This document shows, in pieces, positions 1-6,312 of a stretch of 16,796 nucleotides of DNA. The notes under the pieces were generated by a model. The model was not told the DNA's origin, searched no databases, and saw only the letters and a program-made list of their open reading frames with translations. Every line of letters starts with the position of its first letter. Positions within the stretch are counted from its first letter, which is position 1. The translations under genes and the position numbers were made by a program. The DNA is taken from positions 1-16,796 of the forward strand of contig JAITOM010000112.1 of the NCBI GenBank assembly GCA_031289975.1, given 5' to 3'. This stretch comes from Methanobrevibacter sp. GTDB taxonomy: Archaea; Methanobacteriota; Methanobacteria; Methanobacteriales; Methanobacteriaceae.

Positions 1-903
1 TTTTTCAAATGATAATTCAGTTATTTCACTAATCTCCTCCAATGAAAAACCTTTATTTTTTAATTTTAAAGCAAAATTCATTTTTTCTTTTTCAATACCT
101 TTTTCTTCACCTATTTCTACACCTTTTTTTATACCTTTTTCTTCACCTATTTCTACACCTTTCACCATACCTTCTTTTTTTGCATTTTTTAAACGGATTT
201 GTTCGTCCATTTGTCTTTTTTCAATTTCTATTTTTAAAATTTCAGCTTCTTGACTTTTTGAAATCATATTTTTACCCTCCTCTATTCTTCTTATTAAACT
301 ATCTTCAGCGACCACTGTCTTAAGCTCATCATCACTCAATAACCCATATAAATACATGAAAATACGATCCAAAGGATTATCAATGTTATAATATTCTTTT
401 TTCATCTTATCAAAGATGATTATCTCCAATGGATCATCATCATAGATAGAATGATCTTTAGTATTTAATATTTTAAATTCATGTTTATATTTATTTTTTT
501 TCTCCTTATAAATTTTGTGATTTAATATTGCTATTGAAATTACTTTTTGAGATTTACAGTAGTCATCTCCTTTTTTAAGCATTGTAGAGCCCAATCTATC
601 AGAATAATATTTTATTCTCTTTTCCATTCCCATATTAGATTTGTTTTGAATTTCAATAGTTATTATACGACCGTTTTTTGTTATAATAATTAAATCTAAG
701 CTTGAACTCTTAGCATCAATTATTTCTCGAACAATTTCATTGTTAGCAATTTGCTCAATTTCAACTTTTATATTAAGTATTCTTTCAAGAAAATCTTCTA
801 ATAATTCCATTGATTCAACTCGTCCAAAAACAAGTTTGAAGACATAATCTTTTTTGAAGACATAATCTTTTAAAATATTAATATCATCATCTTTTTTAAT
901 CAT
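1..903 (-). CDS. Rpn/PD-(D/E)XK nuclease family protein, 3' end cut by window edge
   Basis: Reading back from an ATG at 903 gives 301 open codons running off the window at position 1, so the stop is not seen. The N-terminus (KDYVFK, then LVFG, then ELLEDFLERIL) is typical of Rpn-family recombination-promoting nucleases, often annotated as PD-(D/E)XK nuclease family transposases. The nuclease core is visible as D70, then E84-I-Q86 (the D...ExQ/K pattern), in a stretch reading LDLIIITKNGRIITIEIQNK. The C-terminal third is charged and repetitive (GVEIGEEKGI units) and ends in an amphipathic segment common in the family, so little is probably missing. KDYVFK occurs twice in tandem near the N-terminus, where family members normally have one. 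No good ribosome binding site precedes the ATG. By family knowledge these proteins cut DNA and promote RecA-independent recombination; its role here is unknown. Confidence 0.8.
   Translation of the reverse strand, partial: MIKKDDDINILKDYVFKKDYVFKLVFGRVESMELLEDFLERILNIKVEIEQIANNEIVREIIDAKSSSLDLIIITKNGRIITIEIQNKSNMGMEKRIKYYSDRLGSTMLKKGDDYCKSQKVISIAILNHKIYKEKKNKYKHEFKILNTKDHSIYDDDPLEIIIFDKMKKEYYNIDNPLDRIFMYLYGLLSDDELKTVVAEDSLIRRIEEGKNMISKSQEAEILKIEIEKRQMDEQIRLKNAKKEGMVKGVEIGEEKGIKKGVEIGEEKGIEKEKMNFALKLKNKGFSLEEISEITELSFEK
95..166 (-). repeat. 36-bp tandem repeats coding a 12-residue unit
   Basis: Two near-identical 36-bp units (95-130 and 131-166), with the start of a third at 167, encode repeated GVEIGEEKGI-type peptides. 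Glycine/glutamate/lysine repeats of this kind are common in the C-terminal part of Rpn-family proteins and vary in number between relatives. Confidence 0.8.
835..871 (-). repeat. 18-bp in-frame tandem duplication (KDYVFK twice)
   Basis: TTTGAAGACATAATCTTTT occurs at 835-853 and again at 853-871 (plus-strand text), an 18-bp period. It encodes KDYVFK twice (residues 12-23 of the nuclease), so the reading frame is kept. Confidence 0.85.
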
Positions 904-988
904 AGTTTAAACACATTATTTACTTTTTTTTACTTTTTAGATTCTAAATTAATTTTTTAAATAGTATTATAATAAATTAAAATTAGTA

Positions 989-1000
989 GTATATAAATAT
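989..1000 (-). promoter_or_regulatory. Candidate TATA box for the Rpn-type gene
   Basis: On the minus strand the text reads AATATTTATATACTACT, a TATA-like box about 90 bp before the ATG at 903. It implies a start of transcription near 965-970 and a leader of roughly 60 nt. It is judged by eye in AT-rich DNA, so it is tentative. Confidence 0.3.
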
Positions 1001-1031
1001 TACTTATAAGAAAATTAGTATTAATAATGAT

Positions 1032-1173
1032 CTATATATTGGTGCGACACCTATTTTTTAGCAATATAATTTTTAATTCAATTTCAGTGAATGATTCTTT
1101 ATCGACTAAATCATAGAAATTTTTCTTTCATAGATTGCAAATGTTTGCTAAAAAATAGGTTTCCTATTTATAG
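1032..1173. mobile_element. MITE-like inverted-repeat element, copy 1
   Basis: A perfect 16-bp inverted repeat, ACCTATTTTTTAGCAA at 1049-1064 and its complement at 1145-1160, encloses about 80 bp. Outside it, CTATATATTGG (1032-1042) and CCTATTTATAG (1163-1173) form a second imperfect inverted repeat, giving outer ends CTATA...TATAG. A second copy with the same interior lies at 11641-11776. There is no room for a transposase, so this is most like a miniature inverted-repeat element. TA at both edges and the IS630-like remnant at 1375-1608 suggest, but do not prove, mobilisation by an IS630/Tc1-type transposase. A structured RNA is the alternative. Confidence 0.6.
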
Positions 1174-1374
1174 TTTAAGATGAAAAGTTTGATAAAAATA
1201 AATTGTTAATTTTTTTTATTTATTATTCATATAATTTAATTATAATCAATATTTTATAAATTAATATATTTTTAAATAATATTTTTAATGATAAAAGAAT
1301 ATTGAAATTTTAAAATATAAAGTAAGATTAATTATCATTGAATAAATTGTTATATTATTTTCAAACTTTAATTT

Positions 1375-1608
1375 TTATACTATATTCTTCATTATTTCAT
1401 CCAATTCTTTAAATTGCTGAGGGGGTTAATTTAGATTTTTTGCCATCATTATTTTGGAAATAAATCATCATATCTGCTTTCATTCCATTCATCTAACCAT
1501 CTATGACTAATTAATAAACTAATATCTTCAATTCCAACTGCTTTTGCAACAGTTTTATCTTTATACAAAAATTTGATAAAATGAAGTTTATTTAAAACAG
1601 CAGCATTT
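1375..1608 (-). pseudogene. IS630-like transposase N-terminal remnant, frameshifted
   Basis: Minus-strand translation gives LHFIKFLYKDKTVAKAVGIE, then ISHRWLDEWNESRYDDLFPK and a stop at 1449. One base out of frame it continues NNDGKKSKLTPS, and after another shift QQFKELDEIMKNIV with a stop at 1375. This is the order expected of an IS630-family N-terminus: helix-turn-helix (VAKA.G...RW...WN..GYDGL.PK), a basic linker (GRPSKLTP-like) and a QF.EL.E.. helix. At least two frameshifts and no DDE domain make it a dead fragment. Family assignment rests on motif recognition only. Confidence 0.6.
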
Positions 1609-1676
1609 TACTCATACTTTTTTTATGTTTATTCAATTTTATTAATTTCATATGAGTAATGAAATATGTTTTAATC

Positions 1677-1973
1677 ATGCATAATAAAAACAAAATTCCA
1701 TCAACTAATAGTTTACCTAATAAGGCATATAAACCTTTTGACAGTTTGGAAATAGAAACCAAAAAATGTAGAATAGTGCTTAAAAAATGAATAAATATTC
1801 ATACAAACTTAGAATTGCAAGAATTTTCTTATAAATCTTTAGATTTTATAATAAATGAATTAAAAAGATATTCAAGATGTAAATCTGAAAAAAAGTCATT
1901 AATGATAATGGAACTACACCCAAAAAAGTTAATAAAGACGAAAATAATTCCTTATAAATTGAAAGTTTGTTGA
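1677..1973 (+). pseudogene. Broken ORF of unknown function with one internal stop
   Basis: From an ATG at 1677, 37 codons are open to a TGA at 1788, after which the same frame stays open for 60 more codons to a TGA at 1971. The second part (SYKSLDFIINELKRYSRCK and following) reads like real protein: lysine-rich, two cysteines, no long homopolymer. I do not recognise it. It sits among transposase debris and may be part of the same degraded element as 2003-2194, but in another frame. It could also be chance. Confidence 0.3.
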
Positions 1974-2002
1974 TCAAGATCTTAAACTTGATTAGATGAT
2001 AC

Positions 2003-2194
2003 ATGATTTATCTTAAAGATGAAAATATAGAAAAGACAAGGAATAAATTAGAAAATGTTTATAGACAGACTTTTCCTATGGCAATTAAAAAATTGCTAAC
2101 TTTAATTGAAAGTAAAAAAGATTTTTTAGCCATACATAATCATTATTGGAACAAAAAATTTGGAAAAATAGCTTATCAGTTGAATTTTACATAA
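2003..2194 (+). pseudogene. Probable C-terminal fragment of an archaeal DDE transposase
   Basis: The 63-residue ORF reads YLKDENIEKTRNKLENVYRQ, then FPMAIKKL, then a YWNKK near the end. The pattern T-x-N-K-x-E-N followed by P...IKK..T.E and an aromatic W-N/T close to the C-terminus resembles the last part of DDE transposases found in methanogens, where the E of N-x-x-E is the third catalytic acid. An in-frame TGA lies just upstream and no plausible N-terminal part continues into it, so it is a remnant rather than a gene. A short real protein cannot be excluded. Confidence 0.45.
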
Positions 2195-2407
2195 TCTCAG
2201 TCACTAATCCCAAAATTTTAAATACCAAGGGATTAAAAAGAGGAACAAAACTGTGAATTGGATGTTAAAATATTTAGTATTGAATAAAAATATTAAAATA
2301 AGAGAAGATAATAAGAAAGAATTAGAGATAATACTCTACATCTAAACTTTAAATTCTCTATTTTCAGGAAATATTAAAAATTAATCATGTGTTGTTGACT
2401 AAAATAC

Positions 2408-2830
2408 TTATTTTTTTTTGATGGTGATTTTCCTGTTTAAAGAACCTAATTTATTTAAGTCTTCATAGAAACTTCGCATTGTTTGCTGGAATTTTTCTCC
2501 TTCAGAAGCAGAAATCCATTCAAATCTAAATCTATCTTTTTCAATACCAAATTGCTCGATTAAGTCTTCAAACATGCTGGCTCTTCTTTTCCATTTATAG
2601 TTTCCACCAACATAATGACAATCTCCCATATGACATCCACCTACAAAAACCCCATCTGCTCCTTCTTTATAAGCTTTGAGTATCATAGAAATGTTTATTC
2701 TCCCTGAACACATTACTCTAATCACACGAACATTTGGAGGATATTGCATTCTTGCAGTTCCTGCAGTATCTGCTCCCCCATAACAACACCAATTACAACA
2801 AAACCCTACTAATTTTATATCATCAGACAT
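2408..2830 (-). CDS. flpD: MvhD/FlpD-like hydrogenase iron-sulfur subunit
   Basis: This 140-residue protein has the full MvhD signature: GFCCNWCCYGGADTAGTAR near the N-terminus, IRVMCSGRI, and GADGVFVGGCHMGDCHYVGG. Cysteines 11, 12, 15, 16, 41, 66 and 71 are candidates for its [2Fe-2S] cluster. In known systems MvhD docks on HdrA of heterodisulfide reductase and delivers electrons from a hydrogenase or formate dehydrogenase. An AAGGTGAT ribosome binding site sits 4 nt before the ATG. It is the last gene of the cluster, 23 bp after the FdhB-like gene. No MvhA/MvhG hydrogenase subunits are in the window, so the partner is probably the upstream FdhB-like protein. The name flpD follows cluster order; mvhD would be the generic name. 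Confidence 0.88.
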   Translation of the reverse strand: MSDDIKLVGFCCNWCCYGGADTAGTARMQYPPNVRVIRVMCSGRINISMILKAYKEGADGVFVGGCHMGDCHYVGGNYKWKRRASMFEDLIEQFGIEKDRFRFEWISASEGEKFQQTMRSFYEDLNKLGSLNRKITIKKK

Positions 2831-2853
2831 TTAATCACCTTTAAACTAAATTT

Positions 2854-4002
2854 TTATTCATTTGTTGAACTAAATAATGGTGGTAATTCATCACTAAACC
2901 CTGCAATATACTCTGTTTTTTCATTATATTTTCTTTGCATCTTCTTGTATATTCTAGAAATTGGAATTTCCATTGGACAAACATCTTCGCACTGACCACA
3001 ATTTATGCAACTGAAACTCATATGTCCTAATCTAATGCCTTGGAATGTCAAAGGATCAGGAGGTAGTTCAATACTATTTTTCATGTAGTTTTTCTCAATT
3101 TCACATTCATTACACCAACAAATAGGACAAATATCCCGACATCCGTAACATTCAATACATCTATTCCAGTATTCATCCCATTTTTCTAATGAAGGATATT
3201 CGATTATTAAATGTTTTTCTCCAAATTTTTTCATTAAGTTAATCATTATACCCTCTAATTTTTCTCTAATTTCAATTTGTTTTTGAGAAACAGTTTTAGA
3301 TTCTATGTATCCCTCTTTGATTCCATTATTAACAAGATCTTTACCCTTTCCTGTAACCATTTCAACAAAAGTCCATCCTTTTTCTGCTCCCCAGTTACCA
3401 CATACAATGTCTGTGTTACGAGGAATCATAATCTCACATCTTTGACAGTTTTCACGTCTTCCCCATCCTTTTTCTTCCAAATCATCGATTTTAACTCCTT
3501 TTTCAGTTCCGTCTTTAAGTTCGATTATTATTTGTCCTTTATCTATTTCTTCTTTAATTACATCATCTGGATTAACTTCATAAAATAATTCAAACATTTC
3601 TTTAGCTTGTTTAGGCATTAAAGTACCACCACAGTTAAGTCCTATTTTGTACAGATTATTTTTATCAATCTGATTTCTTTTTTCTAATTCATTAATACCC
3701 ATTGCATCACAAGGTTTGCATACAACTGCTAATTTTGTATCATTTATAAATTTTGGAATTAAGTCTGCTACCATAGTAGGTGCACAATGTAAAGATCCTG
3801 CAGTGGAATTAAGTTCTTCACTATTGGATATTAAAACTGGAACAGCATCATAAACACTGCCTTCTTTTTTTATGGTTAAAACATTATCAACGATATCATT
3901 ATCTAATAAATATTGTAGAATAGATGTTACAGACCCACCACATTCTCCTAGTCCACAGACTAACTCATCTTTGGCACGGATTAATAAAAATTCTGAACTC
4001 AT
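2854..4002 (-). CDS. flpB: FdhB/FrhB-family F420-linked iron-sulfur flavoprotein (FlpB-like)
   Basis: This 382-residue protein has the FrhB/FdhB N-terminal fold: GLGECGGSVTSILQYLLDN, conserved cysteines at 73, 95, 98 and 124, then CQRCE (186-190) and CGNWGAEKGW (201-210). Two ferredoxin-type motifs follow, CIECYGCRDIC (C282, 285, 288, 292) with extra cysteines at 295, 297 and 300, and CINCGQCEDVC (C332, 335, 338, 342). Family members bind FAD and [4Fe-4S] clusters and exchange electrons with coenzyme F420. Beside an MvhD homologue it would link F420H2 to heterodisulfide reductase (inference). The ATG at 4002 has no strong ribosome binding site; a 13-bp duplication places a second ATG just upstream. 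The 142-bp gap to the FdhA-like gene suggests an added internal promoter. Confidence 0.88.
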   Translation of the reverse strand: MSSEFLLIRAKDELVCGLGECGGSVTSILQYLLDNDIVDNVLTIKKEGSVYDAVPVLISNSEELNSTAGSLHCAPTMVADLIPKFINDTKLAVVCKPCDAMGINELEKRNQIDKNNLYKIGLNCGGTLMPKQAKEMFELFYEVNPDDVIKEEIDKGQIIIELKDGTEKGVKIDDLEEKGWGRRENCQRCEIMIPRNTDIVCGNWGAEKGWTFVEMVTGKGKDLVNNGIKEGYIESKTVSQKQIEIREKLEGIMINLMKKFGEKHLIIEYPSLEKWDEYWNRCIECYGCRDICPICWCNECEIEKNYMKNSIELPPDPLTFQGIRLGHMSFSCINCGQCEDVCPMEIPISRIYKKMQRKYNEKTEYIAGFSDELPPLFSSTNE

Positions 4003-4021
4003 TTTATCAACTCATTTTATC
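3996..4021 (-). repeat. 13-bp perfect tandem duplication spanning the flpB start, making a two-codon ORF
   Basis: AACTCATTTTATC occurs at 3996-4008 and 4009-4021. On the minus strand this duplicates GATAAAATGAGTT. The upstream ATG (4015) reads ATG AGT TGA, a Met-Ser-stop ORF ending inside the second unit, 4 nt before the real flpB ATG. Confidence 0.85.
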
Positions 4022-4092
4022 GAATTCTTTTTTATATTAATTTTTTTTTAAATTTAAATTCTAATTTTTCTTAAAATACAAATTATTCAATT

Positions 4093-4109
4093 TTTTATAT
4101 ATGAAAGCT
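4093..4109 (-). promoter_or_regulatory. Candidate internal promoter for flpB-flpD
   Basis: In the 142-bp gap between the FdhA-like and FdhB-like genes the minus strand reads AGCTTTCATATATAAAAAA, a TATA-like box about 95 bp before the flpB ATG. It is tentative because the whole gap is A/T-rich. Confidence 0.3.
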
Positions 4110-4144
4110 AATTTTCACTTTAAACATTTTAAATAGCAATTATT

Positions 4145-5251
4145 TTAAGCTTTTAACTTTTTTTCAATCATTTTTAATATTTGAATTTCTTCTAAAGCAT
4201 TTTCAGGAGCTTTTATAACTCTATCAAAACTTTGAACTTCTCCAGCAGTATTAGTAAAGGTTCCTGATTTTTCTGCCCAACAATAGCTTGGAAGAACAAT
4301 ATTAGAAACTGAAGAACTTTCATTTAAAGAATGAGTAATGGATATTAAATATTTAGGGATGTGAATATTTACTTCACTTTCATCGAAAAAAGAGAATATA
4401 TCAATGTTGATAAGAAGCAAAAGTTTAACACTATTTATTATTTTAGCTATTTCTTCTTTATTTAATGGAGGCACTTTATTAATAGCATCAAATGAATTAC
4501 AATCTTTTAAAACTGGCAATATTTTTGAATTACTATCTTCAGCTATTTTAACAATTTTATCAAAATCTTCTTTTAAATCTATCTTATTAAAAACAATGAG
4601 TGAAGATTTGCCAAGTTCATCTTTAATTTCTTGTGGAAATTCCTCTAAAAATTTGGTTATTGAAAATGTTTTAAAATGCTTTGTTGAGTTTATAGAAGTT
4701 GTAGTTTGATTTACATCATCTACAGAGAATATTTTTGCTCCATTTTCTTTAGCTATTATAATTCTTCTTCCTATAAGAGGATTTTCTTTAATAATATCTC
4801 CTATAAGCAAGATAGATTTAGCATCATTTAAGTCATCATAATTCCCTATTTCTTTATTAAATTTTGGAAAGTTATCTGCATAAACTCCAACATTAGTGAT
4901 TTTTTGACCTTTTGCAAATTTAGAGATTAATTCATTCTCTTCATTTGTATTAGTTCCAGAAATTAAAATTCCAATTTCTTCAGGAGAGTAAGATTTAAAT
5001 TCATTAGAAACAAGATTTATTACATCTTCCCAATTAGATTCTACTAATTTATTTTGTTCTTTTTTTAATGGAATTAATATTCTATTCTCATCCACTATTT
5101 TATATATATTTTTTCCTCTTAGACAGTTTTTTCCTTCATTAATTGGGTGATTTTTATAAGGATAAGTTCCAACAATTTTTCCATTCTTATTAATTAAGTT
5201 TATACCACAGCCAACACTGCATGAAGGACATATACTATGCTTTATTAACAT
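4145..5251 (-). CDS. Shortened FdhA-like molybdopterin oxidoreductase homologue without the catalytic cysteine
   Basis: At 368 residues this is about half a normal formate dehydrogenase alpha subunit. The N-terminus has the four-cysteine [4Fe-4S] motif (C8, C11, C15, C43) followed by LRGK. SGTNTNEENELISKFAKG (98-115) matches the family segment T-N-E-E...KF-A/R. In FdhA the catalytic Cys/Sec loop (CARLCH-like) follows at once; here it is replaced by VGVYADNF and the next segment is shortened. LLIGDIIKENPLIGRRIIIA (148-167) and WAEKSGTFTNTAGEVQSF (325-342) are also conserved family blocks, but the C-terminal pterin domain is missing. It probably carries electrons or has a structural or assembly role. 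Its place matches flpC, from memory. GAGGT lies 8 nt before the ATG. FwdB-type ancestry is an alternative. Confidence 0.75.
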   Translation of the reverse strand: MLIKHSICPSCSVGCGINLINKNGKIVGTYPYKNHPINEGKNCLRGKNIYKIVDENRILIPLKKEQNKLVESNWEDVINLVSNEFKSYSPEEIGILISGTNTNEENELISKFAKGQKITNVGVYADNFPKFNKEIGNYDDLNDAKSILLIGDIIKENPLIGRRIIIAKENGAKIFSVDDVNQTTTSINSTKHFKTFSITKFLEEFPQEIKDELGKSSLIVFNKIDLKEDFDKIVKIAEDSNSKILPVLKDCNSFDAINKVPPLNKEEIAKIINSVKLLLLINIDIFSFFDESEVNIHIPKYLISITHSLNESSSVSNIVLPSYCWAEKSGTFTNTAGEVQSFDRVIKAPENALEEIQILKMIEKKLKA

Positions 5252-5321
5252 TTTTATACCTCATTTCTCATTAAACAATTTATTATTATTTAATTTAGTT
5301 TTTTAGATATTCTTAAAAATT

Positions 5322-5681
5322 TTAAATACTTTCGATTGCATCATATTTATTATTTTCTAAAATTTCTTCTTTAGATGGGATTTCAAAGATTTGATCTTTT
5401 GTAATGCTGATTAAATTCAAAAGCACATCCATACATTTATCAAATATGATTTTTGATAGATCATCTTCTGAAAATTTTTCAAAATTACCAATATATAAAA
5501 AACCCTCAATCCTTAAATTTAAAGGAAAATTTGGGAATGTTAATATATTACAAATGTATTCCACATTGGATTGACTTTTATGAATATAATCAATGCTCCA
5601 GTCAATTTTTAAGTTTACATCTTGATTCTTAGGATTATTTTGTGGGCGAATCATTCCGACTTTTTTTATATGTATTTCCAC
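5322..5681 (-). CDS. Hypothetical 119-aa protein, first gene of the flp-like cluster (possible SecB-like fold)
   Basis: I do not recognise this soluble, acidic 119-residue protein with confidence. It starts with GTG, supported by GGTGA 4 nt upstream. It has one cysteine and no membrane segment. The middle and end (ILTFPNFPLNLRIEGFLYI, later IIFDKCMDVLLNLISIT, then FEIPSKEEI) loosely recall SecB-type chaperones: beta strands ending in an aromatic, a C-terminal helix ending near T/S, then a P-containing tail. That is only a shape impression. It lies 70 bp before the FdhA-like gene on the same strand and holds the position of flpE in the cluster order I recall, so a role in assembling or stabilising the redox proteins is possible. 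Confidence 0.6.
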   Translation of the reverse strand: MEIHIKKVGMIRPQNNPKNQDVNLKIDWSIDYIHKSQSNVEYICNILTFPNFPLNLRIEGFLYIGNFEKFSEDDLSKIIFDKCMDVLLNLISITKDQIFEIPSKEEILENNKYDAIESI

Positions 5682-5787
5682 TTTTTCACCAGATTTTCAA
5701 CATTATAAATATGTAATTCAATCATTTTTGAGAATGCCTCATTTACCTAATAGATTCAATCACACAAATTCTATATTTAGTATTACT

Positions 5788-5802
5788 CATATATAATTTT
5801 CG
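5788..5802 (-). promoter_or_regulatory. Candidate BRE/TATA promoter of the flp-like cluster
   Basis: The minus strand reads CGAAAATTATATATGAG, a purine-rich BRE-like element joined to a TATA box, about 110 bp before the GTG start at 5681. The implied leader is about 85 nt. A second TATA-like match (ATATTTATAATG) lies closer, near 5700-5712. Confidence 0.4.
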
Positions 5803-6312
5803 TGAAATAAAAATTAAAAAAAGGGATAAAATAACTATTATTATTTTAATATGATTATAAAATTAAAAATATTAATGTATAATCCCTGAATTATAAAAAT
5901 TTACTTCATTTAATCTTTTTAAGATATTGATATTAATTATCAGAAAAATATTCTTCTTTAACTTTTATTTAAACTCAATATAACTAAAATTAATTTAATC
6001 TTATTAACAAATCAATAATTTATTCATGAATTTTTTAATTATTACTCTTTAAATCTTTTAAAAATCTGAATTAATCATTTTTAATTAAAAAATGAAAAAG
6101 TATTAAACTAATTAAAAGTAATATTAATTATTTAATCTAATATTAATATTTTTTATTAAGGTAATAATTGTTAGTCATGAAAAATAGTCTCAAATTATAA
6201 AAGTTAAAATAATAGATTACTTCTTTTTCTCCACTTTTCTAAAAACTATTTCTATCTGATCGTCAATTTTAATATTATTAATATCAATAATTTACGATTA
6301 TTTTAATTTATA
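5803..6312. other. AT-rich intergenic region downstream of mrtA
   Basis: No ORF, tRNA or conserved RNA is visible between mrtA and the flp-like promoter. A 19-nt A/T palindromic stretch (CATTTTT...AAAAATG, 6076-6094) and several minus-strand T-runs (for example TTTTT near 6240) could end mrt transcription, since archaeal terminators are mainly oligo-T. ATAACTATTA at 5831-5840 also occurs in the array upstream of mrtB. AGGGAT (5822-5827) and ATCCCT (5882-5887) form a distant inverted pair. Confidence 0.5.

Noticed and set aside
42..323. Plus-strand ORF rich in F, L and P
   Set aside because: It is the complement of the repetitive C-terminal part of the Rpn-type gene; the low-complexity protein and absent start signals mark it as a shadow.
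1788..1790. In-frame TGA as selenocysteine or other recoding
   Set aside because: No selenocysteine insertion structure or selenoprotein family is seen, the region is full of other broken genes, and pyrrolysine uses TAG rather than TGA.
3277..3588. Plus-strand ORF inside flpB
   Set aside because: It lies antisense to a well-conserved gene and its protein has no family character. The same reasoning excludes 4404-4709, 6811-6999, 9009-9272, 12449-12730, 14607-14804 and 15715-15912.
5822..5887. AGGGAT/ATCCCT pair as a riboswitch stem upstream of the flp-like cluster
   Set aside because: It lies upstream of the likely promoter, the loop is over 50 nt of A/T, and no conserved riboswitch core is recognisable.
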